Shown: in pieces, positions 12,510 through 24,757 of the stretch | Position numbering within the stretch: the stretch's first letter is position 1 | Layout of the letters: each line of letters starts with the position of its first letter | Assembly: GCF_010389155.1 (NCBI RefSeq) | Contig: NC_057763.1 | Location: 4,154,649 to 4,218,648 of the forward strand | Length of the DNA stretch: 64,000 nucleotides | Reading direction: 5' to 3' | Origin: Erigeron canadensis | Taxonomy: Eukaryota; Streptophyta; Magnoliopsida; Asterales; Asteraceae | Notes under the pieces: model-generated | The model's input: the letters and a program-made list of their open reading frames with translations, nothing else | Told to the model about the DNA's origin: nothing | Databases searched by the model: none | Position numbers and translations under genes: made by a program

Positions 12510-12745
12510 CTGTATTGTTTAGTTAACTTAAGAGAGGAAAGGAGAAGAGAGGGAAAGAAAGTTTTCCTTCCCAATCACCTCAAAAATGAGAGAAAAACTT
12601 TTTAAACACAAAACAACTACACTCCCCCTCCTAATCCTTTCCACTCCTTCCCTTTCCACACTTCAAAAAATCTAAAGAATGTATTTTATAATTTTCCCCT
12701 CTTTTCTCCTTTCCTTTCCACCTCTAAATAAACTAAACAATACAG
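12510..12745. mobile_element. MITE with about 50-bp TIRs
   Basis: CTGTATTGTTTAGTTAACTT at the left and AATAAACTAAACAATACAG at the right are inverted, continuing into purine-rich GAGGAAAGGAGAAGAG versus its complement. The interior is non-coding. No convincing target duplication was found, so the superfamily is open. Confidence 0.65.
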
Positions 12746-13139
12746 TGCAAGGGTTTTGTGTGTGAGAATATTTTAGGGTTTTGATCTGTTTCTCCAGCCT
12801 TTAGGTCGACCAAGAGGACATATATATACTGGGGCAACTTTAAAAACTTTACATCTAGGCCCTCGCACTTCGTTACAACTCGTTTCGGCCCTTAACGACT
12901 CATTTAACGCAACTGGAAACACTTAACAACTCTTATATCTTATCGGGAACACTAATTAACGTTATAAATTGTTATCAACATTAAATTCATTACTTTAAAT
13001 AACTTTAACACATATCTCACGTTAATAATTTAATTCACATAAGCACATATAAAGCACATAGTAACTAATGGTCACTAACGACAAGTTAACGCTCAACGTC
13101 AAAAAGTTTTGGTTTGTTACATTTACTAATTTGTGTAAA

Positions 13140-14900
13140 ATGTTTAAGTATGGAGGAAACATCACCGATGACGATGTGAAGCTTAGCTTATTTCCTTCGT
13201 CATTCTTGGTTTGAGGAGCTCGAAGAAGGTACCATCACTACATGGAATCAATTTCGCGAAAGGTTTGCTCGTGATTTTTTCCTCCCGATTTAGCAAGGAA
13301 AATGCTTATAGATTTTAAAGCATTCAAGCAAGATGGGCATAATCACTAGTTGATGCATGAAAAAGGCTTCATGAGATGATTAGGAATTTCCATGGGAATG
13401 GACCACAAAAGGATGAAATCATAGAAATCTTCTTCTATGGTTTAACAAAGAATTCCCAAAAGGATCTCAACTTAATCGGAGGTCGTAACTTTTTGTACAA
13501 ATCTACCAATGATACGTACAAAATGATGGAGGATATGGTGCAATCTAGTGTAGCTCGTGACATAGAAAACAAGGATCTAGAAAGGAGACATAAGAGAACT
13601 GTGGCTAGCATTAAAAGCAGTTCCGACTCTAAGGTAATCCAAAAAATTAAAGCTTAACTAACCGATTTTCTGTTTTTGAGGATAGGTTAGGAATTTTAGA
13701 CAAGGTCCTCAAGGTGATTGCACACAGGTGCAAAAATTGCGAAGGAATGCACTATACTGAAGATTGTGAGGAGAAGGCTACAGAAGAAGTAATATATATT
13801 CAGATGCAATACCAAGGAGGCTATTAATCCGGCTTATTCCAAAGAAATCTTGGTAATTCTAATTTCAATTCAAATAATAGTTTTGGTTCTTTTTAAAATA
13901 GGTGGCAAAGTAGCAATGGTAAACAAGAGTAACCAAAAGCCGAAAGTGACTCCAAGGAGGACCCAATCGCGAAGCTTACTACCATGATGGAGTAGTACAT
14001 GCAAATGAATGATAAGAGGCATGAATCCCTAGATAAATATACGAGGTTTCTAAATGAGAAGATAGGTAATGTCAACTACAAGGTGGATGAAGGAGTGAGA
14101 AATCAATAAGCTGCAATCAAGGATTTGGAGAAGAGGCTAGAAAGATGGATTGATCAGCATGCTAGGAAGGAAAATGGTCAACTTTCAAGCAATGCACATG
14201 TCAATCCAAAGCCAAACATCCAAAGCGGCTCAAGCTCAAGTCCAGGGACGAGGTAAAAGTACCAATCACCACCCGCACGCAATGAAAATGTGAATGCAAT
14301 ATTCGCATCAGGTAATGACTCAACTGAGCTTGTAAATGATTTTAAGTTTCCAATCAGGTACAGGTCATACAGGAGCCAAACGGAAAATAAACCGACAAAA
14401 TCGAAAAATCTGCTTTAGTTTCGGATAAACCAGCGTTGCTGGCGGGCATTCCAAGCGCCGCTGGGATGCTTTTGTTTCAAACAGAACCAAACCAACACCG
14501 CTGGAAGTTTCAACAGACCAGATTGGCACGAAACTTCATTTTTAATCGATTTTCGAGGTACTATCGAGACCCAACTCACTTCTAAGTGCAAAATCAAAGA
14601 TGGGGACGACTCGAGCAGTAAGGATGAAGTTGCATCTCTGAATGCACCATATGAAATGAAAGAGTTAACCCGATCGACTGAGGATCCGAGAAGTTTTCTT
14701 ATTCCTTGCACTATCAATAATGGATATTTTTCTTGTGCATTAGCTGAGTTAGGGTGAAGTATCAATGACATGCCTACTGCTATTTTTGAAAAACTAACCC
14801 TTTGTTTGCTAGAACTTGTTTACATGAGTATTCGGGTAGCTGATCAAACTTACAGACATCCCAAGGGGATTGTCAAACAAGTTGTTATGCCCGTTATTTT
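13140..14900 (+). pseudogene. Gypsy (Athila-like) gag-protease relic
   Basis: Gag similarity starts near 13140, with stop codons. The frame 13376-13657 (RNFHGNGPQKDEIIEIFFYGL, then GGRNFLYKSTNDTYKMMEDM) matches the Gypsy gag segment also seen in the Athila element at 39.5 kb. A zinc-knuckle-like C-x2-C segment lies near 13730-13770. At 14690-14890 is a protease relic (RSFLIPCTINNGYFSCALAELG, stop, SINDMP) in which the Athila DLGA active site is altered to ELG plus a stop. The region 14380-14620 looks foreign to gag: it carries three CCAGCGYYGCTGG-type dyads and no matching protein. Similarity ends near 14890. Confidence 0.75.
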
Positions 14901-15823
14901 TTTTTTATTTATTTTTTTTGATATAAAGAAAACTTCTTTTAACTTTCTATAGATAAATATGTATTCAGTAAATACATATTTATTCGACAATGCCGAATAC
15001 TAGTTTATTTCAAACGACACATGGAAAAATTAGAAATTTCAGCATGATCTCATTGTAATATCAACAATCCATACCTGCTAAATTTTTAATCCAAACAAGC
15101 TGCCTATAAAGAACCACCTTTGACATGACTCAGTTTAACGACCACATTACCAATTTAAAGTAATCGACACATTAAGTTCATAAAATATGGTCTAGTAATG
15201 TAACAAGCATAATATACTCGACTGTAATTTAAAGATAACACTTGCGTAAACCTTCTGCAAGTGCTCATCCATGGCTATGGCTTCTCAGGGCTCATCCTTT
15301 ATGGTTGCTTGTCACTAACGCCAAATCCATTTGCACCTACGACATTTATAATTAAGGAATAAGCACATTGCTTAGTGAATATATAGAAAGTAAACATACG
15401 AATGTTCTGCATTATATAAACTGCGTGTATATCATACTGCGTGAGATAAACTGCATGATTTTCTGCAAATATATTCTGCCAGTTGTTCAATTTTATGGAC
15501 CAGGCTACACTTATATAGCCAACCTCCATATAATCTTATATGTCTGCTAAACATAATATGGACACCATACCATTCTGAAGTATTATACTGCTCATAACAT
15601 AGACTACAAGTACAATCTGCCAACTGCTCAATTATATGGACCAGATTACACGTATATAGTCAATCTCCATATAATCAAATCTGCCTGCTAAATATGATAA
15701 GGTCATTGTATCAAACTATAAGAAAGTAAATAATACAACTATATGCAAAAAAGGGTTAACTGTTATTCTTTAATGGTTCTCTTCTACAACGTCAATCCAC
15801 ATACCTCCACAAAATTTTGCACA
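14901..15823. other. Non-coding spacer with small repeats
   Basis: AT-rich. It contains a perfect inverted repeat AAATATGTATT...AATACATATTT near 14954-14982, and a duplicated 80-bp segment (TTATGGACCAG...CCTCCATATAATC near 15480-15540 and again near 15615-15685). No coding frame can be supported. Confidence 0.5.
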
Positions 15824-15961
15824 TTAGCCACGACCAATACCACGGCCTCCACTCTGTCCAGTTCCTCCGCCAATACCACGACCTTGACCAGAGTCTTCGT
15901 TTTCACCACGGCCTCTTCCACGACCACCGCTAGTTCCAGCACTAGATCTTGTTCTTGCCAT
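15824..15961 (-). CDS. RG-rich N-terminal gag fragment of minus-strand LTR element
   Basis: A 45-codon ORF starts MARTRSSAGTSGGRGRGRG and ends GGRGIGRG before a stop. Basic, Arg-Gly-rich starts of this kind are common at the gag N-terminus of plant chromoviruses. It lies about 760 bp after the primer site of the LTR at 16737-18874 on the same strand, as a gag start should. The rest of gag and pol is missing. Identification rests on position and composition only. Confidence 0.45.
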   Translation of the reverse strand: MARTRSSAGTSGGRGRGRGENEDSGQGRGIGGGTGQSGGRGIGRG

Positions 15962-16721
15962 TATCCTATAACCACGTATCGTTAGTCGGCGAAGAATACA
16001 CTCGACGATGTTAATATCACAAGATACTGTCAGTAAGCTCTCTCGTCTTACGGTCTAAGGAATGCTATCTAGAACCTTAACTATTCACGCAATTCATATC
16101 AATGCAATACATATATATATATATATATAAACCTAAAATCGCAGTTAAAATGTTTTCCGAATCTAACACCTACATCCGTTGCACTAGTGGTGTATGTATA
16201 CAGGGTGTACCGGCGGCTAACCCTCCACACCCCTAGTACATCTAATGCAAGGTCGGATCACGGTACTGGCATGCTCTCTAGGTATTGGTCGGGTATGTAT
16301 ACAGGGTGTACCAGCGGCTAACCCTCCACCTAACCAACACCCATTAAGTAGCCCAGAGTAGCTACCACACTCTCACTACAAGTGCAATCACTGATGTCAA
16401 TAACTGTTGCAAGGCATGGCGGTAATCATAGAACAGTTGATCAGGCTTTTCTATGATTATCGCTATGCGATACTAGTTAGCGCCATCACTTCATCTTGCT
16501 CTAATACACATAAATAATCACAATAACACCGAAAGCACACAGTCACAAAATGATAGCCATAGTCAAAATAAACACAGGGACAATAAGTCTCAATAGGATA
16601 TGAACTCAAAATATAAGCGACGTTAGCATGTCTAGAATGCATCTATGATTCCTATCGTAAATGCTATACGGGGTTCTTAGATTATAGTCTAGGCTTTTCC
16701 ACCTAATTCTCTACATACACG

Positions 16722-16733
16722 ACTCTGATACCA
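16722..16733 (-). other. Primer binding site (tRNA-Met type)
   Basis: The minus strand reads TGGTATCAGAGT, three bases after the LTR end GGTGTTACA. The leader between this site and 15961 contains a repeated segment GTATGTATACAGGGTGTACC (near 16191 and 16290). Confidence 0.8.
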
Positions 16734-16736
16734 TTC

Positions 16737-18874
16737 TGTAACACCCCACCATTGGCGAAAACATGAGGTGTTATGAAAAGTACAGCACGATATGGAATTA
16801 CATAGATACTGCTAAATGAATCAGAATATAGTAAATATATTCCTAAAAACATGAGTTCAAAGTCAAAACAATGCTAAAATAGCTTATTACAACCAAGTCC
16901 ATAAAGAAATAATCCAAGGCATGTAGCCTTAAAGTCTGACAATAAATAAAGGAGCACTAATCTCCGAAGTTCAAGCCTAGCATAGCAGTCTTTATCCCTG
17001 ATTAGCTTGAGTACCTGAAAAGTATACTAAAATGTGTCAACACGAAGGTTGGTGAGTTCGTAGGTTTTAGTTAAAAAGTACAGTAATAAATAAGTCTTAT
17101 GTCGATTCTTTAGAAACAAAATAGATGAATGTTCAATATATAGTGAGCAGAGCTACGCCATAGTCCAAGTACTCAAAGTGTGACCTTACGGTACCTGCCT
17201 TAGATAATGATATGTGGCCTTACAGTTCAACAACTTGCCTTGGTGGCCTTACAGTTAAACAACTTGCCTTAATATAAGTCTCCAATGCACACAATAAGTA
17301 CGTCTCAATAAGCACAATCATTAAGCACATAATCAAGTTTAAGAACCGAATAAGCGCGTATGGACACGATAGGCTAATGAAATCGACTATATGAGTAGGG
17401 AAGTGGTTGAACTCGACCATGGCAGGTTTAGTTTGACATGGACAGATGTCAAAATGATTCTTTTCTAAGTCTTAAAGCTCTGAGAGTTAAAACAAGTCAT
17501 TTCGGGTCAAGCTAGGAACCTTACGAGCCGTTTAAGCGACAAAAGTCAACAGAGGGTCAACCTAGATACCAGAGGTCGAGCTTGACCAGGTAGAGGTCGA
17601 GCTAGACCTGCCTAGGTTGAGCTAGACCAACCTAGGTCGAGCTAGACCTGGCCGGGTTAGGATTCATACGCGATTTGAGCAAAACGAACGATTTTGACGT
17701 GATTTTGTTAAAATAACGAGATCTAAGGCTAGCCAATTCATACCCATGAGTCTTGATTGCACAAAAGTGTCACAAATCAGTACAAAAAGGGTGAAGTTCG
17801 ACCGATTTCATACATCATGTGATCGACAACTGTACAACCTTAATCTTGGATATGAAATCGACTAGTTTTAGAGTCTTTTAACCAAGTAAATGATATCTTC
17901 AATTCTTGTAGTTGCACAAAATCCAAATTACATGAGTGCATAATGTATCAAATCAAATCCTTAATCAAGGTTCAATTCGTTTCTTACACACAATTGTAAC
18001 CGAAATTGCACAATCAACAATCAAAGACATGTTTCGCTTAGCTTTTGATAAGAACCGAAAGAGTAAACATATATATACATATAAAAACCAATTGGAGAGA
18101 TTAAGAACAGAAATTACACAAGTTTTTTATGAAGAGAATGATAATATTCACTTGTTTCTTGATTAAAGATTGAAGCCTTGATTGATTGAAAGCGTTTAGA
18201 ACCGAAATCGAGAGAATGATTTAAGAGAGGATTTGAAAGACAAACTCTTTTCTCTTCTTGTCTATGAAATCTGAATTTTTTTTGTGAAGAAAGGGTGTTT
18301 TTCAAAGAAAACCTTAGAGAGAAATCTTATTTGTGTAAACCCTTTTGATGAAATGAAAGATCAAGTTTATATAGGCATGTATATGGTTGAATTCAACCAT
18401 GGTCGAACTCAACCAGGTTGACCTCGACCAAGTCGACCTCAACCAGGTCAAGCTCGACCAAAATCTGGAAAATAGACTCTTTTACGAAAACGTGGCCGCT
18501 TGAATCATCAAAAACGGAGTTACGGTTTGAAAGTTATGACCAAAACAAAATCAATACATTTTTCTGTTGTCGACTCGTTTAATTAATTAAAACGACGCCA
18601 TATACGGCAAAGGTAAATGATATCCGTTGATTCGCTTAATGTTTTGAAAGTTCATTTTAACTTTATTTGGCATTTCTATGAGGCAACTAGTCTTCTTCAA
18701 TCATTTGCTCCAAGTCTTAAAAAAGATAAAGGCACTAGTACTCAATAAACATGTCTTGTCTTATTCATACTCTAATCCATATAGCCACACGTCTAAAGAC
18801 TTAAATTGATAGTTAATGACCTTCTACAAATGAAAAAGTATAGTCAGACGAACGCTTAGGTGACGGTTGTCACA
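16737..18874 (-). repeat. 5' LTR of chromovirus-type element (2.1 kb)
   Basis: On the minus strand it starts TGTGACAACCGTCACC and ends GGTGGGGTGTTACA, followed by the primer site. TATATAA lies at 18373-18367. ACGAACTCACCAACCTTCG occurs in the U5 part (near 17050), as in Tekay-type LTRs. Two clusters of the quasi-palindrome GGTCGAGCTNGACC occur at 17565-17650 and 18396-18460. No 3' LTR is seen. Confidence 0.8.
18367..18373 (-). promoter_or_regulatory. TATA box of chromovirus-type LTR
   Basis: TATATAA on the minus strand, about 500 bp into the LTR. The nearest upstream sequence is the GGTC/GACC dyad cluster (18396-18460). Confidence 0.55.
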
Positions 18875-20902
18875 ATATAACTGCATATAAATATTTGTTA
18901 TATCATTATTGACTGCACCCAACTGCTCAACTCCCATCAATATATCACGACTACTAAAACTCATACATATAACAATTAAACAAAAACTGCAATATTCAAC
19001 CATATTATCATATGAAACCCCTTATATGTAATCTGATTTCATATAATTATCTGCTAGTTTAAGTTCTATATACTGCTACAGTATACACCTGTATTCTTTA
19101 AAATCCTTGGTTATCTATTAACCAAATTCATATAACCCATCAACATCTATACATATTGTCTTTTCTAACTTTTTGTTACCTAATACTTCCCAGGTCAATT
19201 ATTTTCACTTCTTTATCATTATCTCATCATTACCTTATAAAATAATAATTTTTCTTAAACTTTTTATGTCACATAACATGACACAAAAACTATCTCCAAA
19301 TCTTACTAAAATTTAATATATGTTTCATAGCTAAGCCTAAATACTAAGAAATTAATATGGACCCAAACAACCACCTTTTCTTGATCTAGGATATTTTTAT
19401 ATAACTATTAATTATACTTGAAAACTAAAAAATTGTACCTTAAAAAGATGATAATCAAAGCCTATAATCGATTAGGAATGATTTGACATATTTAGTTTGA
19501 CTTGGAACCCACTATTCCTTCTCCTCTTCTTCTTCTTTCCTTCATGGCCGACTTCGTTCTCTCTTCTCTGCCGACTTATGTTTTTCTTTTAGTTTGGTTT
19601 GTCTTGAACATGACCACTGGTCATTATATATTATGATAATGTTTGGAATTAATTTCCAAAGTTTCATATAAGCCCTCTCTTTATAACTATCTTGCACTTT
19701 TTGTCCTTTTAATAAACGTCGTTTAAAATACTAGGCCCGACATTTGATTTATGCGGTTTTTTAAATAACTCGGCATTTATTCATTTAACAGATATTACTT
19801 TTAGTAATTAAGTTTGTTGTACTTGATTTTGTGGATGAGATGGTGACACCCCCAATTCTTGGTTGACCATTTCAATATTTTGCGGATGCTATAATCCATT
19901 TTCTAAAAAGGGAAATTTCTTTGTCAAATGGTGAAACTAGGATTAACGTGTCCGATCTAGAAGAGGGTAGTGACTACATTAAAAGAATAATGTCTTAGGA
20001 TAAATGTGATACATTGTGACCAAAACTTTAGTGAAAAATCAAACATGTCACTAGGAGTTGAGAATGTATAAAACAAGCCTAAAATGAGATATTGTTATGA
20101 AAGTTTTGTGGAGTTAAAAAGAATTAAAAGATAAGGTAGAAGAGCAAGTAAGAAATGGTAGAGAAGTTGCAAGTAGGATTAGAAATACCTTAAGAAACAT
20201 TAAATAGGAAGAGCGAGTAGCCGACTTAGAAAGGGATAAGATGAATGTAATAATAGCTAGAGAACCTAATGGTAATTTTTATGTTGAGCCAAACATTTTT
20301 TAAGATCTCATGCTACATTAGGTCGAACTGTTTAGAGAACACCTATATAGACCTTATAGCAACATCTAACATCTTACCCATGAGTGTGTATCGTAACAAT
20401 GTGAAGAAAAATAAGAATCAAAGTAAAATGGGAAGATGTAGAGATTAGGTTGGTAGGAAGGGCTAAAGTTATGACTAAAGGGTTCTAACCAATTTGGTCA
20501 TTCAAATAGGAGGATTAGACAGTCCTATTTATTTCTTTTTAATTAGTTGAAGCTGATTCGATTACTGGAGATTATGTGATTTTACGACAACCAATTTTGC
20601 TGTCAGTAAGTTCATCACTTAACTTAAAAGCAAAGAATGTTAATTTAAGAATGGGGTTTAATCAGATTATCTTGACTAAGGAACATATTAGTAAGTCAAA
20701 CCTCTTTGGAACTAAATGTAATGTTAGGAGTTTTGCATGGGAAGTTTATAAGAGGAAAATTGAATCGCAATTAAAGGATACATCTGACCTCTACATTCGA
20801 CTTTGTTTAATAGGTTAGAAAAGACAAGATTAACATAAGAATAAATTTTGAAAACTAACTCATTTAACACTCGACTTTGGTGGTTTGATCAGGACAGTTA
20901 TA
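18875..20902. other. Unassigned repeat-derived region
   Basis: 18875-19480 is AT-rich and featureless. 19843 begins TGACACCCCCAATTCTTGGTTG, resembling a chromovirus LTR terminus, but no partner end or TSD was found. 20090-20820 reads on the plus strand like decayed coding sequence (charged, coiled-coil-like stretches with stops; an 80-codon frame at 20576-20818). I do not recognise the protein. Confidence 0.4.
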
Positions 20903-21631
20903 TCTCTAAATATATATAAAAGATGAAGTTCAACTTTTAATTACAGTCATTAGATCAAATGATGATGTCATATACCTTATTTAACTATTTTAGATTTAAT
21001 TTTATTTTAATAAATTTAAATTATTATTATTATCTTATTTAAGTTTTTAGACATTAATAATTAATGTTTTTAATGATATAATTATTAAAACTAATATTTT
21101 TATATTTTACATCACTTTTTATCTTTCAAATTTATTTTAAATTTTTTTACAATAAAACTTTCTTTTTAGTTGTAATACGGTTTTATTGAATTATATTTTC
21201 ATATAGGATTTTTATCATATATCGGATAAAATTTGGTTGTAAAGATTTTTATCATATAACGTTTTTATCAAATCAATATTTTGAAAACCGAACAGGATGT
21301 CAAACCACCTTCTTAATTAAAGACTAAAAACGTATATGGAGTCTATAGTAAGCTATCACAGTTATATATCAGAAAAATAAATGTAAGAAAATTGCAGTGA
21401 TATTATGCATAATTTTAACTTAGATTAATACAATATGCGATAAATGATGTATCCATTTTTCAACTGTCTGATCACTGTTAACCGAAATTTAAACGACCAT
21501 TAATGTAGCTTCATGTTTTTTAGTGGTTTAATTATTATTTGGTTATATATTTTGTCATGATATTATAAAATTAAATTTAACATGTCATTAATTATATATG
21601 TGTCCCACATATTACGCGGGTAATAATCTCG
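20903..21631 (+). mobile_element. Putative non-autonomous Helitron
   Basis: The 5' end TCTCTAAATATATATAAAAG follows an A, as Helitron insertions require. The 3' end has a degenerate hairpin (CCCACATATTACGCGGG) 9 bases before CTCG followed by T, where CTRR is expected. The interior is AT-rich and non-coding. The mismatch in the terminal tetranucleotide keeps confidence moderate. Confidence 0.5.
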
Positions 21632-21654
21632 TATACTATATATATATATATGTA

Positions 21655-22135
21655 TAGGGTAAAGTTATTTTGGAAACCCTTTTTTTGCGAGAACTTTTGA
21701 GAACTTTTCACATCAAGCCCAACCGATGATTGTTCTTTACATAAAAATTGTTTTTTGATTGTTTTCTGAATAACTTATGTGTAATTTTGAAGTTTATAAT
21801 TGTGTGGAGCATGGATTAACATCCGTTATAAAATTATGTGGAGATTTGGATTCTTGATCACATGCGCACGAATATTGCTATGATCACATGTATACAAGTC
21901 GATCACATATAATCATAACAATAATGTGCACATGTGATCAAGAATCCAAATCTCCACATAATTGTATAACGGATGATAATTAATGCCTCCACACAATTAT
22001 AAACTTCAAAATTACACAAGTTATTCAGAAAACAATCAAAAAACAATTTTCATGTAAAGAATAATCATCGGTTGGGCTTAATTTAAAAAGTTTTCAAAGG
22101 TTCTCGCAAAAAAGTTTCTCAAAATAACTTTTTAT
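21655..22135. mobile_element. Foldback element family 1, full copy
   Basis: An almost complete palindrome of about 480 bp. The left arm TAGGGTAAAGTTATTTTGG... is inverted at the right as ...CTCAAAATAACTTTTTATTA. The arms include GTGTGGAGCATGGATT and TGTGGAGATTTGGATTCTTG, and the loop lies near 21890-21910. Related copies occur at 47996 and 62424. No protein is encoded; it behaves as a MITE/foldback. Bases 22136-22566, between it and the MULE, hold nothing recognisable. Confidence 0.88.
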
Positions 22136-23868
22136 TACTATATAAAAGAGTCCAATGATGAACACTAAAATACTAAAAATAATTGTTTATTTTAAAGTAT
22201 AGGATCCTATAGCGTATTTTTTTATGTAAAACAAATCTCATGGTATTTAAATAAATACCTAATTTTCCAGCTCTACCAAACATGTCCTTAATCCTAGAAA
22301 AAAGAATTATAAGCTTTTAATTTTACTTAGATAATATTTTGTTTAATGTTTATTTATAAAATAAGCTCCCAAAATAAATATATTAAATTACTTGAAAAGT
22401 AGCTAGAGCTTATTAGAATGGTGCTTACAGCGTCGTGGGAGCGTTGACCAGCCAAGAAGAAGTCGACAGCACAGCTAGTCTTCGCCGAGTCATCTAGCAA
22501 AGTCGTCCCCGGGAAGGCATCGATGTGGAGAGTGTGGTTTCAAGCAACATAGACAAAAAAAACTAAGAGTAAATTACATTTTTCGTCCCTGAAGTTGGTA
22601 CGTTTTTTACTTTTCGTCTCTTAAGTGAAAAAATTACAATTTTGACCTTAAAGTTGGCAGATTTTTACAATTTTCGTCCCTCGCCAAACGTCGTTAAGTT
22701 TCAGCTGTTAAGTCGGACACGTGCAAAACACGTCAGGGACTGAAACTGCAAAAAATGACAAGTTTAGGGATGAAAACTGAAATTTACTTTTCTGTTGTCA
22801 TCATCTTCATCTTCTTTGGCTGACTTTCGTCGGAAAATTCGCCGGAAAACTTAAAATACCGATATCTCACTCGTTTCTTTGAATTAGACCACGAAACCAC
22901 CACCAAACTTCTCAAAATTAATTTCCGCACGAATCCTAAACAAAAAATCTTAAAATGCCGATGTTTTATGAAATGTAAAAGCATCGTAAATGAAATTGTA
23001 ATCAAGACCCAGTTGACCAAAAAACTCAACAAACTAGCATGAAACTTGTACGAACTAGCAACTTTAAGTGCAAATAACTTATAACCGAAACGAGATCCAA
23101 TGAATCGGTTGTCACACCCGAATTCTTTGTACCTCAATATACTAATCTAACTATTGTAACAACTTAATAACCTTAACGATTGACCAGTAAACTATATCGA
23201 AAACCTTACGATGAAACTAACATCAAACTAAATCGCCAAAAATGAAAGGTAACGAATCGCTATGAAACTTAGCACAATACTATATGAATCAATAGTAAAC
23301 TTGTAACAACTTTTAGAATGAGATTTCGACGTAAGGATTTCACGAACAACGGATTTAAAGTTTCTATACAAAATATAAAACAAGAGTTGTAATCACCAAA
23401 TGACGAACTGTACAGAAATATTGCTCAAAATCCATGTTATGGGTATTTTGAGTTTTCCGGCAAGTGTTGAATCTAAAATCTTTTGGTTAAGATTCGTGCG
23501 GAAATTAATTTTGAGAAGTTTGGTGGAGGTTTCGTGGTCTAAATCGAAGAAACGAGTGAGATATCGGCATTTTAAGTTTTCTGTAACACCCCAAAGTTTT
23601 TAAGGTAAAGAAATTAACCCCTTTTTATAGTTTTGACATTAAATTAATTTCCTAGTATTTCATTTTTCAATATGGGGATAATTTAGTTGGAACTTTAGCG
23701 GATAGTGGGTATTTTCACACCAAAATTGGAGATGGGTCGTGGCATCTTCTTAGATTGCCAGCCACACCATTCCCTCCATACTCACCATTCCACTATCATT
23801 TCTTCAAGCTCTCCAACCTTCTTCTTATTGTTTCTATCAAATCAAATTGTAATTCCTTTTAATTCAAG

Positions 23869-23869
23869 G

Positions 23870-23924
<55 letters not shown>
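23869..23924. repeat. (AAT)n microsatellite
   Basis: About 18 uninterrupted AAT/ATA units inside the solo LTR. Confidence 0.95.
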
Positions 23925-23925
<1 letters not shown>

Positions 23926-24573
23926 CATCTTTAATCATCAAAAATTGAAAAATAAGGGTTTGTGAGGTGTGGTGGTGGCTGAATTTTAGTAAGAAGAAAA
24001 GGGGAAGAAATTGTGATTTGGAAACCCTAATCTTTTATCTTCCATTTTAGAGGTATGGATTTCTTTAACCTAGTTTTTATCTTTTCTATTGAAATTAGGG
24101 TTCTTGGAGTACCAAAAATTGGGGATTTTGCTAGAAAGTGATTTATGTATAGTTTTTCCCCAAATTCTTATTCATTCTAGTTTGTTATTGAGTTGCTTAA
24201 TGTAATTAACTAAGAATATGTGTGTTGAGATGAAAATATTGATCTTAAGAAAGTGATGATTTTTACTAGTTAAATTATTGGAAGATAAAAGTGATGATGT
24301 TGATGTTGGATTGAATTCAATAAACAATTTTGTGAAAGAAAAGCAACTCAATGACAAAGTGAGATGATTATAGGTTAAGAATGCTAGTGAAATGTTAGAA
24401 TGACTAAGTTGAGTTAGTCAAGATTGTGAATATTAGCTTATATGCATATTATGATGTGATGATAGGTTGAAAACTTGTATTTGTGCATTGACATATTATC
24501 GAGTGTTTGTTCGAAGTTGCGGAGGAGGTGAGTATATTTGCATACCTTTATGTTTATGTTGGGTCAATTGACC

Positions 24574-24757
24574 ACCATGTTGAAGTTTGATTGTCCATGT
24601 GTGGAAAGACTACCATGTTGAAGTTTGATTGTCCATGTGTGGAAAGACCACCATGTTGAAGTTGATTGTCCATGTGTGGAAAGACCACCATGTTGAAGTT
24701 ATTTGTCCATGTGTGGAAAGACCACCATGTTGAAGTTGTTAGTCCATGTGTGGTAAT
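24574..24757. repeat. 37-38-bp tandem repeat, five units
   Basis: Units begin ACCATGTTGAAGTT at 24574, 24612, 24650, 24687 and 24724 and continue into TGTCCATGTGTGGAAAGAC. They lie inside the solo LTR and are non-coding. Confidence 0.92.

Larger units (their letters stand above)
4497..13121 (-). mobile_element. Large minus-strand LTR (chromovirus-type), split by a nested insertion
   Basis: On the minus strand a TGTAACAAACC-type LTR start lies at 13121, a TATA-like GTATATATATG near 12825, and leader-like sequence down to 11805. It resumes at 5902, on the far side of a solo LTR flanked by the 5-bp repeat AAACG, and continues to about 4497. Style and size resemble the multi-kilobase LTRs of chromovirus (Tekay) elements. 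No coding domain is visible. A MITE lies inside it (12510-12745). The dyads TGACCACCATGGTCA (12038-12052) and ATGACCATATTGGTCAT (12109-12125) fall in its R/U5 part. The far end was not located, so the assignment is tentative. Confidence 0.45.

Noticed and set aside
15743..15985. 80-codon plus-strand Ser/Thr-rich ORF
   Set aside because: It is the antisense of the RG-rich gag start at 15824-15961; the composition is a shadow of GGN/CGN codons.
22784..23603. Two ORFs with a shared FKFS.../ILRSLV segment
   Set aside because: They are the two arms of the MULE terminal inverted repeat read on opposite strands.
24574..24757. CRISPR-like regular repeat spacing
   Set aside because: The units are contiguous tandem repeats without unique spacers, inside a plant LTR.
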